Shown: positions 26,461-35,059, counted from the stretch's first letter. The stretch is DNA of 64,000 bases from Pseudoalteromonas sp. EB27 (GCF_001974875.1 NZ_MTQD01000009.1:62001-126000), one strand, 5' to 3'. Notes: generated by a model from the sequence alone, not told the origin. Program-made: numbers and translations.

Positions 26461-27618
26461 ATGAAAGTGTCTGATCAGTTACTTAACCGAATTACAGCAG
26501 GGCTTGTGGCTGTAATTATTGGTTTTTCGAGTTCTATTGCATTGATTTATCAGGTAGTGATAACCCTTGGTGGCACGCCCGATTTAGTAGCTAGTTGGAT
26601 TTTAATGCTCGGTTTAGTGATGGGTATAACGTCAATTGGCTTATCGTACTATTACAAAGTACCTGTTTTAATTGCGTGGTCTACCACGGGAGCTGCATTA
26701 CTTATTTCAAGTGCCCAAGGGTATAACTTAAACGAGGCTATTGGCGCGTTTATGCTCAGTGCATTGCTCGTTTTTTTGTCGGGGGTGACGGGCTGGTTTG
26801 AAAAAATAATGAACCGTATTCCAAGTGAGCTTGCATGCGCCATGTTGGCCGGCGTGCTTGTTACCTTTGGTATCGACGTGTTTAATTTTATGAATGACAT
26901 GCCTTTAGTAATTGGCTTAATGGTCGTTATGTACTTTATTGGTAAACGCTTTTTTGCCCGTTTTGCTATGTTAAGTGTGCTTATTATAGGCGTATTACTC
27001 GCTTGGCAAATGGGTCATATTGATACCAGCGCACTGCACTGGAAAATGAGCGAATTTGCTTATATTGAACCCGTTTTTAACTTACAAGCATGCATTAGCA
27101 TAGGTTTACCACTTTACATAGTTACCATGACCTCGCAAAATTTACCGGGCATTGCTGTTTTAAAGGCGCACAAATATAAAGCACCTATATCTGCGTCTCT
27201 TAATGTAACTGGTTTTGTAAATATGCTTACGGCCCCATTTGGAGCCTACTCTATTAATTTAGCCGCCATTACTGCTGCTATTTGTATGAGTGATGAAGCG
27301 GATAAAAACCATGATAAACGTTATTGGGCGAGTATAGCGGCTGGCGTATTTTATATTTTAATGGCGCTGTGCGCGGCTACTTTAGTTGGCTTGGTAGCAA
27401 GTTTACCCCAGGCGCTGATTTTAGCTTTGGCGGGCATTGCGCTATTTGGCACCATTGCTAATAGTTTGCAGCAAGCCCTTAGTGGTACTGAATATACTGA
27501 GGCCGCAATAGTCACTTTTTTAGTAACTGCATCTAACTTAACATTGCTCTCAGTGGGGTCTGCTTTTTGGGGGATTATAGCGGGTGTGTTAACGCTTATG
27601 ATCACCAGGAAAGACTAA
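26461..27618 (+). CDS. BenE-family (benzoate/proton symporter-like) transporter
   Basis: Inner-membrane transporter of 385 residues with about twelve hydrophobic helices, matching the BenE family. Family blocks include the early YYYKVPVLIAWSTTGAALL, the middle PLYIVTMTSQNLPGIAVL and GFVNMLTAPFGAYSINLAAITAAIC. Characterised members import benzoate, but no aromatic-degradation genes are nearby, so the substrate is open. I start at the ATG preceded by GAGGG rather than ten codons earlier. Confidence 0.85.
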   Translation: MKVSDQLLNRITAGLVAVIIGFSSSIALIYQVVITLGGTPDLVASWILMLGLVMGITSIGLSYYYKVPVLIAWSTTGAALLISSAQGYNLNEAIGAFMLSALLVFLSGVTGWFEKIMNRIPSELACAMLAGVLVTFGIDVFNFMNDMPLVIGLMVVMYFIGKRFFARFAMLSVLIIGVLLAWQMGHIDTSALHWKMSEFAYIEPVFNLQACISIGLPLYIVTMTSQNLPGIAVLKAHKYKAPISASLNVTGFVNMLTAPFGAYSINLAAITAAICMSDEADKNHDKRYWASIAAGVFYILMALCAATLVGLVASLPQALILALAGIALFGTIANSLQQALSGTEYTEAAIVTFLVTASNLTLLSVGSAFWGIIAGVLTLMITRKD

Positions 27619-27711
27619 AAGCTTTATTGTGTACAAAGAGCCATTGGTGAGTATTTAAAACAAAATTATAGTTTATTTATATCATTAAAATAGCTTAACT
27701 AAGCTTATAAA

Positions 27712-27733
27712 AAAGGCTGCAATTGCAGCCTTT
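27712..27733. terminator. bidirectional terminator
   Basis: The perfect 22-bp palindrome with half-site AAAGGCTGCAA lies between the convergent BenE and DUF2955-type genes. Confidence 0.85.
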
Positions 27734-27755
27734 AGTTTTACAAAACAGGGTTTAT

Positions 27756-28805
27756 CTAATCATAAGTATGATGGCGAGTTACACTAAACCGATTAAGTAT
27801 ATGATGCATAACATATACGGCGCACAGACTTAATATTATAGCCACCGATACTGAACTAAACCGATACATTGCACTATAAATTAAGTCTTGTCCTGGCCCG
27901 AGTGAGTTCCCAAATAAAATACCAAAGGTAGTCAGCACACCAAAACCAATACCCGGTATTCCTCCGCCTAAAATATGAAAACGTGCAAAAATAAACGAAA
28001 GTATCCATAAAATAGCTATCGGAAAAAGTAAAAAGTCAGAGTGACTATACAAAAACAGCTGCGATAGTAGCGCTGCATTGCATCCTATAAGTGTTCCTAT
28101 TGCCCGTTGCCAACCAGCCATACCGGCGGCTTTCCAGCACAATGAAAATAAAATGAGTACAGAAGCTGCTTGCGCAGATATTGAGTCTTGCAAATCAAGA
28201 ACCTGAAAAACCACAAAAGAGAGCGTAGCCACGCTTGAGCATAACAATACCTCATGGCGAATACTCTCTTTTGCTTTAGCTGGCATTACTCGTGTGGGCC
28301 TTGCTGTTAGATCAGGAAATAGGCCATGCATTAATGCAGCGATAACGACGGTTAAAAGAATAGCCAACCCATTAGTTAAAATTAGCGGGTAAATACTACT
28401 TCCCTGACCAACATAGCTGGAAAAATGTAGCTGAATAGAAAGGCTAACAACGCCTAAAGCGCCAAATAAAAAGGCACTACCGCTACTCATTTGGTGAAAT
28501 AAAAAGCAGAAAACACCAAACACTAACAATGCCATAACGACTGGCAAGTGAGAAAACAATCCCTGCATTATCAGCACGATAAGCGCGCTAAATGCAGCAG
28601 ATGCTATAAATTGATTTATAAGCCCACGGCTTAAAGTAGGCACCATGCCAAGTAACAACATAGGATAAACGGTAAAAAATATACCATTAGGCCAGTTCAT
28701 TAATTTACTAATAGTAAATCCAAGGGTACATCCACCTGCAATGCGTAGTGCTTGGCGAAGGCCATTAGAGTCTAATTGTGGCCCTTGGCTAACAATTTGA
28801 GTCAT
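27756..28805 (-). CDS. DUF2955/FUSC-like inner-membrane efflux component
   Basis: A 349-residue membrane protein with about ten hydrophobic helices in two halves, resembling the FUSC/DUF2955 proteins that pair with HlyD-type adaptors in small-molecule export. Blocks such as LRIAGGCTLGFTISKLMNWPNGIFFTVYP and the mirrored WKAAGMAGWQRAIGTLIGC are family-like. I start at the ATG with GGAG upstream, ten bases after the adaptor stop. It is the third gene of a unit under the MarR-family regulator, so it likely exports a toxic compound or aromatic acid. Confidence 0.78.
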   Translation of the reverse strand: MTQIVSQGPQLDSNGLRQALRIAGGCTLGFTISKLMNWPNGIFFTVYPMLLLGMVPTLSRGLINQFIASAAFSALIVLIMQGLFSHLPVVMALLVFGVFCFLFHQMSSGSAFLFGALGVVSLSIQLHFSSYVGQGSSIYPLILTNGLAILLTVVIAALMHGLFPDLTARPTRVMPAKAKESIRHEVLLCSSVATLSFVVFQVLDLQDSISAQAASVLILFSLCWKAAGMAGWQRAIGTLIGCNAALLSQLFLYSHSDFLLFPIAILWILSFIFARFHILGGGIPGIGFGVLTTFGILFGNSLGPGQDLIYSAMYRFSSVSVAIILSLCAVYVMHHILNRFSVTRHHTYD

Positions 28806-28815
28806 AAAGTCTCCA

Positions 28816-29880
28816 TTAATAGATGTAGTGTAACCAGCTAATAAACCTAATTTGTGCAGATCCAAACCATTGCCCAATTGTCGATTCGGGCAATAATTGT
28901 ACTGTTGCACGTGACCCGCTTGGCATGTTTGCTATTAAGTCTTGATGATTTACGAGCTTTAAATGAATGCGTTGACGCTGTGCATCGCGTACCCAACGAT
29001 TGCTGGTTTCTGTTGTACTTAGTAAACCATTTGCACTAAGTTGGCCGTTGCTAACACCTGCTTCAAATGTTTCAAGTATTGCGTCGTAAACTTCACCTGG
29101 GCGGCTATCAAATACTACGCGCGCTTGAGTGCCTTGCTTCATATTTGAGAGTGACTTTTCTCTAAAGTCGGCAACTAAATCGGCTTTTTTAGCGACAATA
29201 GCTAATAACGGGCTACCTGCAACTGCGTATGCGCCGTCTAATAATTGTAAGTTAGCAACTACGCCGTCACTTAATGCGCGCACTTGTGTGTAGGATAAAT
29301 TTAGTTCAGCCTGCGCTAACTGATTAGCAGCGTGGCGCATAGCTAAGTTTTTATTACCTGAGTCACCTCTAGCTAAAACCGCTTCAGCTAACTGTGCTTC
29401 AAGGGCTGCAACATTTGCTTTACTGGCTTCAAAATTAGCACGAATGCTTTCAAGTTCTTGCTCAGATATAGATTTTTGAGTATAGAGTTTTTCGCCTCTG
29501 CTTTTTAATAGTTTTTGCTCATGCTGTTTAGCATTTGCAGCACTTATTTGTGCCTCAAGGGCTTTAACATTGGTATCAAGACGCTTGTTTTGTAATTTGG
29601 CATCATCAAGCGCGAGTTGAGCTTGCTCTTTGGCTAAATTATATGGGCCTTCATCGATACTAAATAATATATCGCCCGCTTTAACTGATTGGTTATTATT
29701 AACTTGCACACTAGTGACTCGGCCACTAATTTGCGGTGATATTTGCACAACAGGGTGGTATACACGTGCCTGTGGTGTCACAGGCAAAACCATATCGGCC
29801 ACTAAATAGTAAATAAATACTAAGATAAACCCTATGAGAGAGAACCTTACATAGCGTGCAAACTTTTGATCCGGTGTCAT
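28816..29880 (-). CDS. HlyD/EmrA-family membrane fusion protein
   Basis: Periplasmic adaptor of an efflux system, 354 residues. One N-terminal membrane anchor (about residues 13-31) is followed by the first lipoyl half (VQISPQISGRVTSVQVNNNQSVKAGDILFSID), a coiled-coil hairpin rich in Ala, Gln and Lys (about residues 75-185), the second lipoyl half (LSYTQVRALSDGVVANLQLLDGAYAVAG) and a beta-barrel domain. It lies eight bases after the MarR-family gene and ten before its membrane partner. An outer-membrane channel gene is not present in the unit. Confidence 0.87.
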   Translation of the reverse strand: MTPDQKFARYVRFSLIGFILVFIYYLVADMVLPVTPQARVYHPVVQISPQISGRVTSVQVNNNQSVKAGDILFSIDEGPYNLAKEQAQLALDDAKLQNKRLDTNVKALEAQISAANAKQHEQKLLKSRGEKLYTQKSISEQELESIRANFEASKANVAALEAQLAEAVLARGDSGNKNLAMRHAANQLAQAELNLSYTQVRALSDGVVANLQLLDGAYAVAGSPLLAIVAKKADLVADFREKSLSNMKQGTQARVVFDSRPGEVYDAILETFEAGVSNGQLSANGLLSTTETSNRWVRDAQRQRIHLKLVNHQDLIANMPSGSRATVQLLPESTIGQWFGSAQIRFISWLHYIY

Positions 29881-29888
29881 TTTTAGCC

Positions 29889-30362
29889 TTACTTATTAAC
29901 TTGAATACATTTAAGGGCGTTTTGCTCTATTTTGATCAAACCAAATGCAATCGCATCGAGCTGCTCAACAGATAAACCGCTGTATAACTGATTTTTTATA
30001 TCGGAAATGGTCTCTTGCAATGAATGTAAAATGGCATCACTTTGCTCAGTAAAATAGAGTCTTTTACTGCGCTTATCATGTTTGTCTACACGGCGAACGA
30101 TTAAAGATTGCTCCTCTAATTGCTTAAGCGTACGAGTCAGTGAAGGCATTTCTATTCCTAAGCTATTAGCAAGTTCAAGTTGTGTTAGTCCCTCACCACG
30201 CATATTTATATGCATTAGTGCAGTCCAGCGCGACTGAGTAAGCCCTAAAGGCTCAACAGCAATGGTTACCGCTTCGCGACATAAGCGATGAACTCGGCCC
30301 ATATTACCGATAACTGTTAAATCGAGCGTTTCGTGAAAAGGTTTGTGTGTAGGCATAGCCAT
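29889..30362 (-). CDS. MarR/SlyA-family transcriptional regulator
   Basis: Winged-helix repressor of 157 residues. The DNA-binding core runs from LTQSRWTALMHINMRGEGLTQLELANSLG through IEMPSLTRTLKQLEEQSLIVRRVDKHDKRSKRLYFTE, with the wing at DKHDKRSKRLYF. Such proteins release DNA when they bind phenolic or lipophilic ligands. It is the first gene of an efflux operon, and two palindromes with the core TTAGCNNGCTAA lie within 55 bp upstream of its start, so it very likely represses itself and the two transport genes. Confidence 0.88.
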   Translation of the reverse strand: MAMPTHKPFHETLDLTVIGNMGRVHRLCREAVTIAVEPLGLTQSRWTALMHINMRGEGLTQLELANSLGIEMPSLTRTLKQLEEQSLIVRRVDKHDKRSKRLYFTEQSDAILHSLQETISDIKNQLYSGLSVEQLDAIAFGLIKIEQNALKCIQVNK

Positions 30363-30368
30363 CCCAAC

Positions 30369-30388
30369 ATAGTTAGCAAGCTAACTAT
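30369..30388. promoter_or_regulatory. MarR operator, proximal site
   Basis: ATAGTTAGC-AA-GCTAACTAT: perfect 9-bp arms, starting 7 bp upstream of the regulator's start codon. Confidence 0.7.
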
Positions 30389-30395
30389 TTTATCA

Positions 30396-30415
30396 TTACT
30401 TAGCTTGCTAAGTAA
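30396..30415. promoter_or_regulatory. MarR operator, distal site
   Basis: TTACTTAGC-TT-GCTAAGTAA: perfect 9-bp arms with the same TTAGCNNGCTAA core. Its centre is 27 bp from that of the proximal site. Confidence 0.7.
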
Positions 30416-30449
30416 ATATATGTAGGAGAGGGAAGTGGCAAAATATTTG

Positions 30450-30482
30450 CTAAACCTCACCTTTAAAAATGGTGAGGTTTAG
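30450..30482 (-). terminator. hairpin after the spermidine-synthase-like gene
   Basis: Perfect 12-bp stem CTAAACCTCACC/GGTGAGGTTTAG with a 9-base loop, 7 bp beyond the stop. The T-run on the minus strand is weak. Confidence 0.55.
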
Positions 30483-30489
30483 GGAGGTT

Positions 30490-31374
30490 TTAAAAGTTAA
30501 GTAAATTAGCGGGGGAGTATTGATCGGTAAGTACTTTTGTATCGGCAGGCCAATCTTGGCCGTCTTTTGTAAAGTGCATAAATTGGCTAATCGCTTTTAT
30601 GTCTATACCGTATTTTACTAATTTAGGGGCGAGAGCATTAACACGCGTGTTAATTTGCGCTTCGCTCGGTATTGATTTAAGTCCCGCTAAAATAATACGG
30701 TTACTACGATTTTCGCGGCTTACATTTATAAAGTCGCCAAATACAGCGTGGTAAGTTGCCGACTCATGCTCATAAAGTTTACTACTTGAAAACGTATTTG
30801 CGGCAATAACACCGCCATCGCCTAATACGCTTTGTACTTCTTCAAAAAACTCTTTAGTAAGTAAGTGCTCCGGAATGTAGTCGCCGTTAAATGCATCTAA
30901 AATAATCCAATCGTACTTTTGTTTTTTAATTGCGGCGCGCTTTATAAAAATGCGGCCATCTTGCACGCTTGATGTCACTAAGTCGTTTTCTATAAAGTTA
31001 AAGTAATCGCGTGCAACTTTAGTTACTGCAGGATCTATTTCAACATTATGAATTTTTGCAGTGGGGTATAGCTCATGAATAACGTTAGAAAGCGTACCGC
31101 CACCTAACCCTATAATAAGTACATTTTTAGGGTTGTCAGCTACTAATAAACTAGCAAAAGTCAATTTTGTGTAATTAAAAACAAGTTTGTCGGGATTGCT
31201 TTTATACATGCAACTTTGGCTTGTTTGGCTACTTTTAGTATTAAATTTAAGGCAACGTAAGTCGCTCGTTTCTTCAACAATAATATTGCGATAAAGCGAG
31301 CGTTCTTCATGAATAACGTTACTAAACGCAAAACCTGAAAATACAATTAACGGCAGTAGCAAATATTTAAGCAT
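30490..31374 (-). CDS. spermidine-synthase-like methyltransferase-fold protein
   Basis: A 294-residue protein with an N-terminal hydrophobic segment (MLKYLLLPLIVFSGFAFS), then a spermidine-synthase-like Rossmann domain: the nucleotide site VLIIGLGGGTLSNV, the acidic VEIDPAVTKVAR, and LDAFNGDYIPEHL in place of the synthase active loop. It lacks the YHE motif context of true SpeE, so aminopropyl transfer is doubtful. Its start overlaps the upstream membrane gene by eight bases. Together they are the two halves of what is elsewhere one fused membrane/spermidine-synthase-like chain. The role is unknown. Confidence 0.75.
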   Translation of the reverse strand: MLKYLLLPLIVFSGFAFSNVIHEERSLYRNIIVEETSDLRCLKFNTKSSQTSQSCMYKSNPDKLVFNYTKLTFASLLVADNPKNVLIIGLGGGTLSNVIHELYPTAKIHNVEIDPAVTKVARDYFNFIENDLVTSSVQDGRIFIKRAAIKKQKYDWIILDAFNGDYIPEHLLTKEFFEEVQSVLGDGGVIAANTFSSSKLYEHESATYHAVFGDFINVSRENRSNRIILAGLKSIPSEAQINTRVNALAPKLVKYGIDIKAISQFMHFTKDGQDWPADTKVLTDQYSPANLLNF

Positions 31375-31990
31375 GAGCAAGCCCCTTATTGTTAGCCAAG
31401 GTATTAATAACAATCGCGACTAAACCCAGTGACCCAAGTGTTAAAGCAAAGGCGCTAATAATTGTATTTACATCAAACGCGAGCACGAAGTAAAACGAGG
31501 TAATGATAGTACCCAGAGCGCTGCCAAGCGTACTTACAAAGTATAAACGACCTGCCACTTGACCGCTTTTATCGCTATCTGTTACCAGTAAGCGGACAGA
31601 GTAAGGCGAGATCATTCCTAAAGTAACGGTAGGTATAAAAAATAAAGCAGTTGACGCTAAGAGTGAGCCGTAGCGGCTATCTTCAATATGGGTAAATATA
31701 AATTCCATTATAGGCTGCGAAAATAATGTAATAGGCACAACCATGATGCTGGCAATTAAAAATATTAAACCATACTTGGTAAGAGATGCATTTTTAGTGC
31801 TGAGTTTACCGCCAAGTAAATAACCAAAAGATAAACTAAGCATAAACACAGTAATTATACTGCCCCAAATATGCACGCTACTGCCAAAAAAGGGGGCAAG
31901 AATTCTCCCACCTAAAAGCTCAATGCCCATTATGCAAAAGCCGCTGCAAAAGGCTAAAAAGTAAATTAACGCGTTTGTTTTTATGCTCAT
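31367..31990 (-). CDS. membrane half of a fused spermidine-synthase-like system
   Basis: A 207-residue inner-membrane protein with about six helices, matching the N-terminal membrane part of fused MFS/spermidine-synthase-like proteins. Typical blocks are the opening FCSGFCIMGIELLGGRILAPFFGSS, WGSIITVFMLSLSFGYLLGGKLS and FIPTVTLGMISPYSVRLL. It ends eight bases inside the catalytic-like gene. The pair probably acts as one membrane-bound unit. Confidence 0.75.
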   Translation of the reverse strand: MSIKTNALIYFLAFCSGFCIMGIELLGGRILAPFFGSSVHIWGSIITVFMLSLSFGYLLGGKLSTKNASLTKYGLIFLIASIMVVPITLFSQPIMEFIFTHIEDSRYGSLLASTALFFIPTVTLGMISPYSVRLLVTDSDKSGQVAGRLYFVSTLGSALGTIITSFYFVLAFDVNTIISAFALTLGSLGLVAIVINTLANNKGLAHA

Positions 31991-32111
31991 GTAATTATCA
32001 TTATGTAACTTAAGTAGAACACTATACTAACGTGATGCATACAAAGCTGCTAGAGCCTGTTGACCTAAGTTTAATTAAAAAAAGAAGTTTTGTTATAACG
32101 ATTTGTTAGTT

Positions 32112-32140
32112 AGGGCGTGTTGATCTATTTAACACGCCCT
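32112..32140. repeat. hairpin repeat AGGGCGTGTT/AACACGCCCT
   Basis: Perfect 10-bp arms with a 9-base loop. The same AGGGCGTGTTGA sequence forms the ends of the 270-bp element at 48461-48730 and occurs in diverged form near 19290 and 32060. Confidence 0.6.
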
Positions 32141-32185
32141 CGCGATTTAACACTTAAGACGCTTTTTTATTTAAATTAATTTTTT

Positions 32186-32202
32186 CTTAAGTTTTCTTTA
32201 AG
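32186..32202 (+). promoter_or_regulatory. PmrA/QseB-type response regulator box
   Basis: CTTAAGTTTTCTTTAAG fits the PmrA-box consensus YTTAAK-N5-YTTAAK at every fixed position, an 11-bp direct repeat typical of OmpR-family regulators. It lies 44 bp before the first gene of the ten-gene operon, which itself encodes a QseB/PmrA-type regulator. Confidence 0.6.
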
Positions 32203-32215
32203 TTTCACTCGTTAA

Positions 32216-32247
32216 ATTTAAACCCTGAAATATAAACAGGTTTAAAT
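32216..32247. promoter_or_regulatory. inverted repeat overlapping the start codon
   Basis: Arms ATTTAAACC and GGTTTAAAT separated by 14 bases. The right arm covers the ribosome-binding site and the A and T of the start ATG, so it could act as an operator or hide the translation start in a hairpin. Confidence 0.4.
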
Positions 32248-32911
32248 GAGCGAGCTTATGCAATTAGCCCACAGTTCTACATCATTAGGTTTAACACAAA
32301 ATAACTGTCAGTTTATTAGTGCTCGTATTGATGATGTGCATCGAAAAAATCTCGAAAATACAGTAAAAGAAGGTTTTTTAGTTGCGTATAACGCTAAGCT
32401 TACTTCGTTTATGCCACTACTTTGCCAATACGTTACCGAGCAAGGAAAATGCACCTTAGGGCTAAGGCAAGCAACTTCGCCATTGTTTATTGAGCAATAT
32501 TTAGCATCACCCGTTGAAGATTTTTTAGATGAGAGTATTTCTCGTAATAAAATTTTTGAACTTGGTAATCTTTGCTCTACAAATCGAAGGGCAACACTTG
32601 CACATTTTATTATTGTTAACGAAGCTCTGCAAAGTGTGGGAGCAAAACATTTAGTGTTTTGTGCAACCAGTAAAGTGCGTGCTTTATTGCGCTTACTTGG
32701 TGTTATGTGTCCTGAAATTGCACTTGCTAGCAGTTTTGTAGTTGAGAACCCATTAAAGTGGGGCAGCTATTACGCCAACCAACCAACAGTATGCATTGTG
32801 AGCCTAGAGCAAGCTCACCAACAAGTACTAAATACCCCAATGCTTTATAGTTTGATGCAGCAAAACCACTCAAATATCAATTCTTTGGTAAATGCATTGG
32901 TGAATGTATGA
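32246..32911 (+). CDS. thermostable-hemolysin family protein (GNAT-like)
   Basis: First gene of the ten-gene operon, 221 residues. It matches the thermostable-hemolysin family (named after a Vibrio hemolysin), which has a fold related to GNAT acyltransferases and autoinducer synthases. Visible family blocks are FELGNLCSTNRRATLAHFI at about residue 110, the core HLVFCATSKVRALLRLLGV, and WGSYYANQPTV near residue 171. There is no signal peptide. In this setting, beside an acyl ligase, I infer acyl transfer rather than lysis of cells. Its stop overlaps the next gene by four bases. Confidence 0.78.
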   Translation: MSELMQLAHSSTSLGLTQNNCQFISARIDDVHRKNLENTVKEGFLVAYNAKLTSFMPLLCQYVTEQGKCTLGLRQATSPLFIEQYLASPVEDFLDESISRNKIFELGNLCSTNRRATLAHFIIVNEALQSVGAKHLVFCATSKVRALLRLLGVMCPEIALASSFVVENPLKWGSYYANQPTVCIVSLEQAHQQVLNTPMLYSLMQQNHSNINSLVNALVNV

Positions 32912-34377
32912 ATTACTATAATACACATTCAGTATCGCCATTAATTATTGCGCATAATAAAGAGCAAACACTTGAAATTCACAGTGATGAGTTTAACCAG
33001 CAAATACAAAAAGTAGTAAAAATTCTACAAAGCTTTAACGGCAAATGTGTCGCTTATAAGCTCGATAATACGCCAGCTTGGCTTGTTATTGATGCCGCTA
33101 CTGCGGTTTCTAATAAAGTGGCTGTGCCAATTGCTCACTTTTTTAGTGAACAACAAACTCAATATGTACTAGCGCAATGCGGCGCACATTTATTTATGAG
33201 CGACACACTAAACCCTTTACTCGGGGAGCCGACGGCATCAATTACTTTATTTGAGTTTTACACATTATATATTTACGAAATCGTTGTAGCTAAACCCGTC
33301 AGTTATTTTCCAGAAACTCAAAAAGTAACGTTTACATCAGGATCGACTGGGCAACCAAAAGGCGTGTGTTTATCTGCAAAAAGCCAAATGCAGGTAGCTC
33401 AATCTCTGTGCGATAAAATTAATATTAAAAAGCCTGTTCATTTGTGTTTATTGTCGCTTGCTGTATTGCTTGAAAATATAGCCGGCGTGTATGCCCCTTT
33501 AAAAAGTAGCGGTACAGTGCATTTAATACCGCTAAATGAATTAGGCTTTGTTGGCACTGTATTAAAACAGCCCGCACAGCTTATAGCTGCTATTGATAAA
33601 GTTAAGCCAAATACGCTTATTTTAGTGCCTGAACTATTAGCATGCTTAGTTGCTTTTGCTGAACAAGGGTGGCAACTGCCTAGTTCGTTACAGTTTATTG
33701 CAGTAGGTGGTGCGCGTGTCAGCGAAATGCTAATAGTTAAAGCGCGTGGCTTAAACTTACCGGTGTACCAAGGTTATGGGCTTTCTGAGGCGGCATCTGT
33801 AGTTAGTTTAAATTCGCTCACAAAGGATAACCTCCAAAGTGCAGGTTCTGTGTTACCTCATATTCAAACCAAAATTGAAAATGGCCAGCTTTTTATAAAA
33901 GGCGATTTGTTTTTAGGTTACTTAAACCATCAGCCACACGACAAAAACCAGTGGTACGCAACCGGTGATCTGGTCGAGCAGCATCAAAATACCTTATTTA
34001 TTAAAGGCCGCCTAAAAAACCTAATTATTACCAGCATGGGTCGCAACATCAGTGCTGAGTGGCCTGAATCACTATTACTAAGTCAAAGCGGTATTTTACA
34101 AGCGGTTGTGTTTGGTGAAGGTCGACCTTTTTTAACCGCCATTATTTATGCCGATTCAAAGCTAAGTGACCCAGTGTTAGCTCAATACATTAACGCAATT
34201 AATAAACAACTACCCGACTATGCACGAATTCAAAAGTGGCATCGTTTAACTGCCCCATTAAGTGTGCAACAAGGATTATTAACAACAAATAATCGCCCAA
34301 AACGAGATGCCATAAGTAAGCAGTACCATGCTGTGTTTGAGCAATTTTACCGACTTGGAGAAGTAATTAATGAGTGA
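32908..34377 (+). CDS. AMP-forming acyl-CoA synthetase/ligase-like protein
   Basis: ANL-superfamily adenylating enzyme of 489 residues, somewhat short for acyl-CoA synthetases (about 550). The phosphate loop is TFTSGSTGQPKG (about residue 144), the adenine motif YQGYGLSEAA (about 288), the ribose motif YATGDLVE, and the hinge FIKGRLKNLIITSMGRNISAE. These support activation of a carboxylic acid, probably a fatty or aryl acid, as its AMP ester. Product transfer could go to CoA or directly to the hemolysin-like partner. It overlaps both neighbours, so the first four genes are translationally coupled. Confidence 0.83.
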   Translation: MNYYNTHSVSPLIIAHNKEQTLEIHSDEFNQQIQKVVKILQSFNGKCVAYKLDNTPAWLVIDAATAVSNKVAVPIAHFFSEQQTQYVLAQCGAHLFMSDTLNPLLGEPTASITLFEFYTLYIYEIVVAKPVSYFPETQKVTFTSGSTGQPKGVCLSAKSQMQVAQSLCDKINIKKPVHLCLLSLAVLLENIAGVYAPLKSSGTVHLIPLNELGFVGTVLKQPAQLIAAIDKVKPNTLILVPELLACLVAFAEQGWQLPSSLQFIAVGGARVSEMLIVKARGLNLPVYQGYGLSEAASVVSLNSLTKDNLQSAGSVLPHIQTKIENGQLFIKGDLFLGYLNHQPHDKNQWYATGDLVEQHQNTLFIKGRLKNLIITSMGRNISAEWPESLLLSQSGILQAVVFGEGRPFLTAIIYADSKLSDPVLAQYINAINKQLPDYARIQKWHRLTAPLSVQQGLLTTNNRPKRDAISKQYHAVFEQFYRLGEVINE

Positions 34378-35059
34378 TTTTTTTAACACCCTTAAAGAGC
34401 AAACTAAACAAGAGCAAAACTACCTGCTTGCAGCGCCTATTATTCAGCGTGTTTTTAAAGGTGAAGCATCACTTGAAGAATACGCTTCGTTTTTAGCGCA
34501 AGCGTATCACCATGTTAAGCACACTGTGCCATTAATGATGTCGGTTGGTGCACGATTAACCGACGAACAAGAATGGTTGCGCGAAGCCGTCGCAGAATAC
34601 ATTGAAGAAGAGATTGGCCATCAAGAGTGGGTACTTAATGATATTGCAGCCTGTGGTTTTGACAAAGAAACAGTAAGGTGTAGTCAGCCGCAATTTGCTA
34701 CCGAAATGATGGTGTCGTATGCGTACGACTCCATTGCACGTAAAAACCCGTTGAGCTTTTTTGGCATGGTGCATGTGCTTGAAGGCACTTCTATAGCGCT
34801 TGCTGATGGCGCGGCTTCAAATATTGCAAGTGCTGTGGGCTTATCTAAAAAAGCATTTAGTTATTTAACCTCTCATGGGGCACTTGATATAGAGCATGTA
34901 AAGTTTTTTGAAAACCTAATGAACCAAATAACAAATGAGGCGGATCAACAAGCCATACTCCATGGTGCAAAGTGCTTTTATCGTTTATACGGCGATATAT
35001 TTCGTGGGCTCGATGACGAACCGTTTTTTAAAGCAAGCGCACAAGGCAAATTGTCATGA
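34370..35059 (+). CDS. heme-oxygenase-like diiron oxidase (TenA/UndA-type)
   Basis: A 229-residue all-helical protein of the TenA-like iron-containing redox enzyme group. Candidate metal ligands are in the expected order: H47/H48 and H51 in AYHHVKH, E80-E81 and H84 in EEEIGHQEW, E138 in HVLEGTS, and H169, D173 and H176 in HGALDIEH. These are typical of heme-oxygenase-like diiron oxidases such as UndA, not of thiaminase TenA, which has a catalytic cysteine. It probably oxidises the activated or acylated intermediate using dioxygen. It overlaps both neighbours. Confidence 0.78.
   Translation: MSDFFNTLKEQTKQEQNYLLAAPIIQRVFKGEASLEEYASFLAQAYHHVKHTVPLMMSVGARLTDEQEWLREAVAEYIEEEIGHQEWVLNDIAACGFDKETVRCSQPQFATEMMVSYAYDSIARKNPLSFFGMVHVLEGTSIALADGAASNIASAVGLSKKAFSYLTSHGALDIEHVKFFENLMNQITNEADQQAILHGAKCFYRLYGDIFRGLDDEPFFKASAQGKLS

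Noticed and set aside
32246..32911. Secreted pore-forming hemolysin
   Set aside because: No signal peptide and a GNAT-like fold by family; coupling to metabolic enzymes argues for an enzymatic role.
34370..35059. Thiaminase/TenA or a transcriptional regulator
   Set aside because: The catalytic cysteine pattern of TenA is not seen, while the diiron ligand pattern is complete; there is no DNA-binding motif and no thiamin gene nearby.
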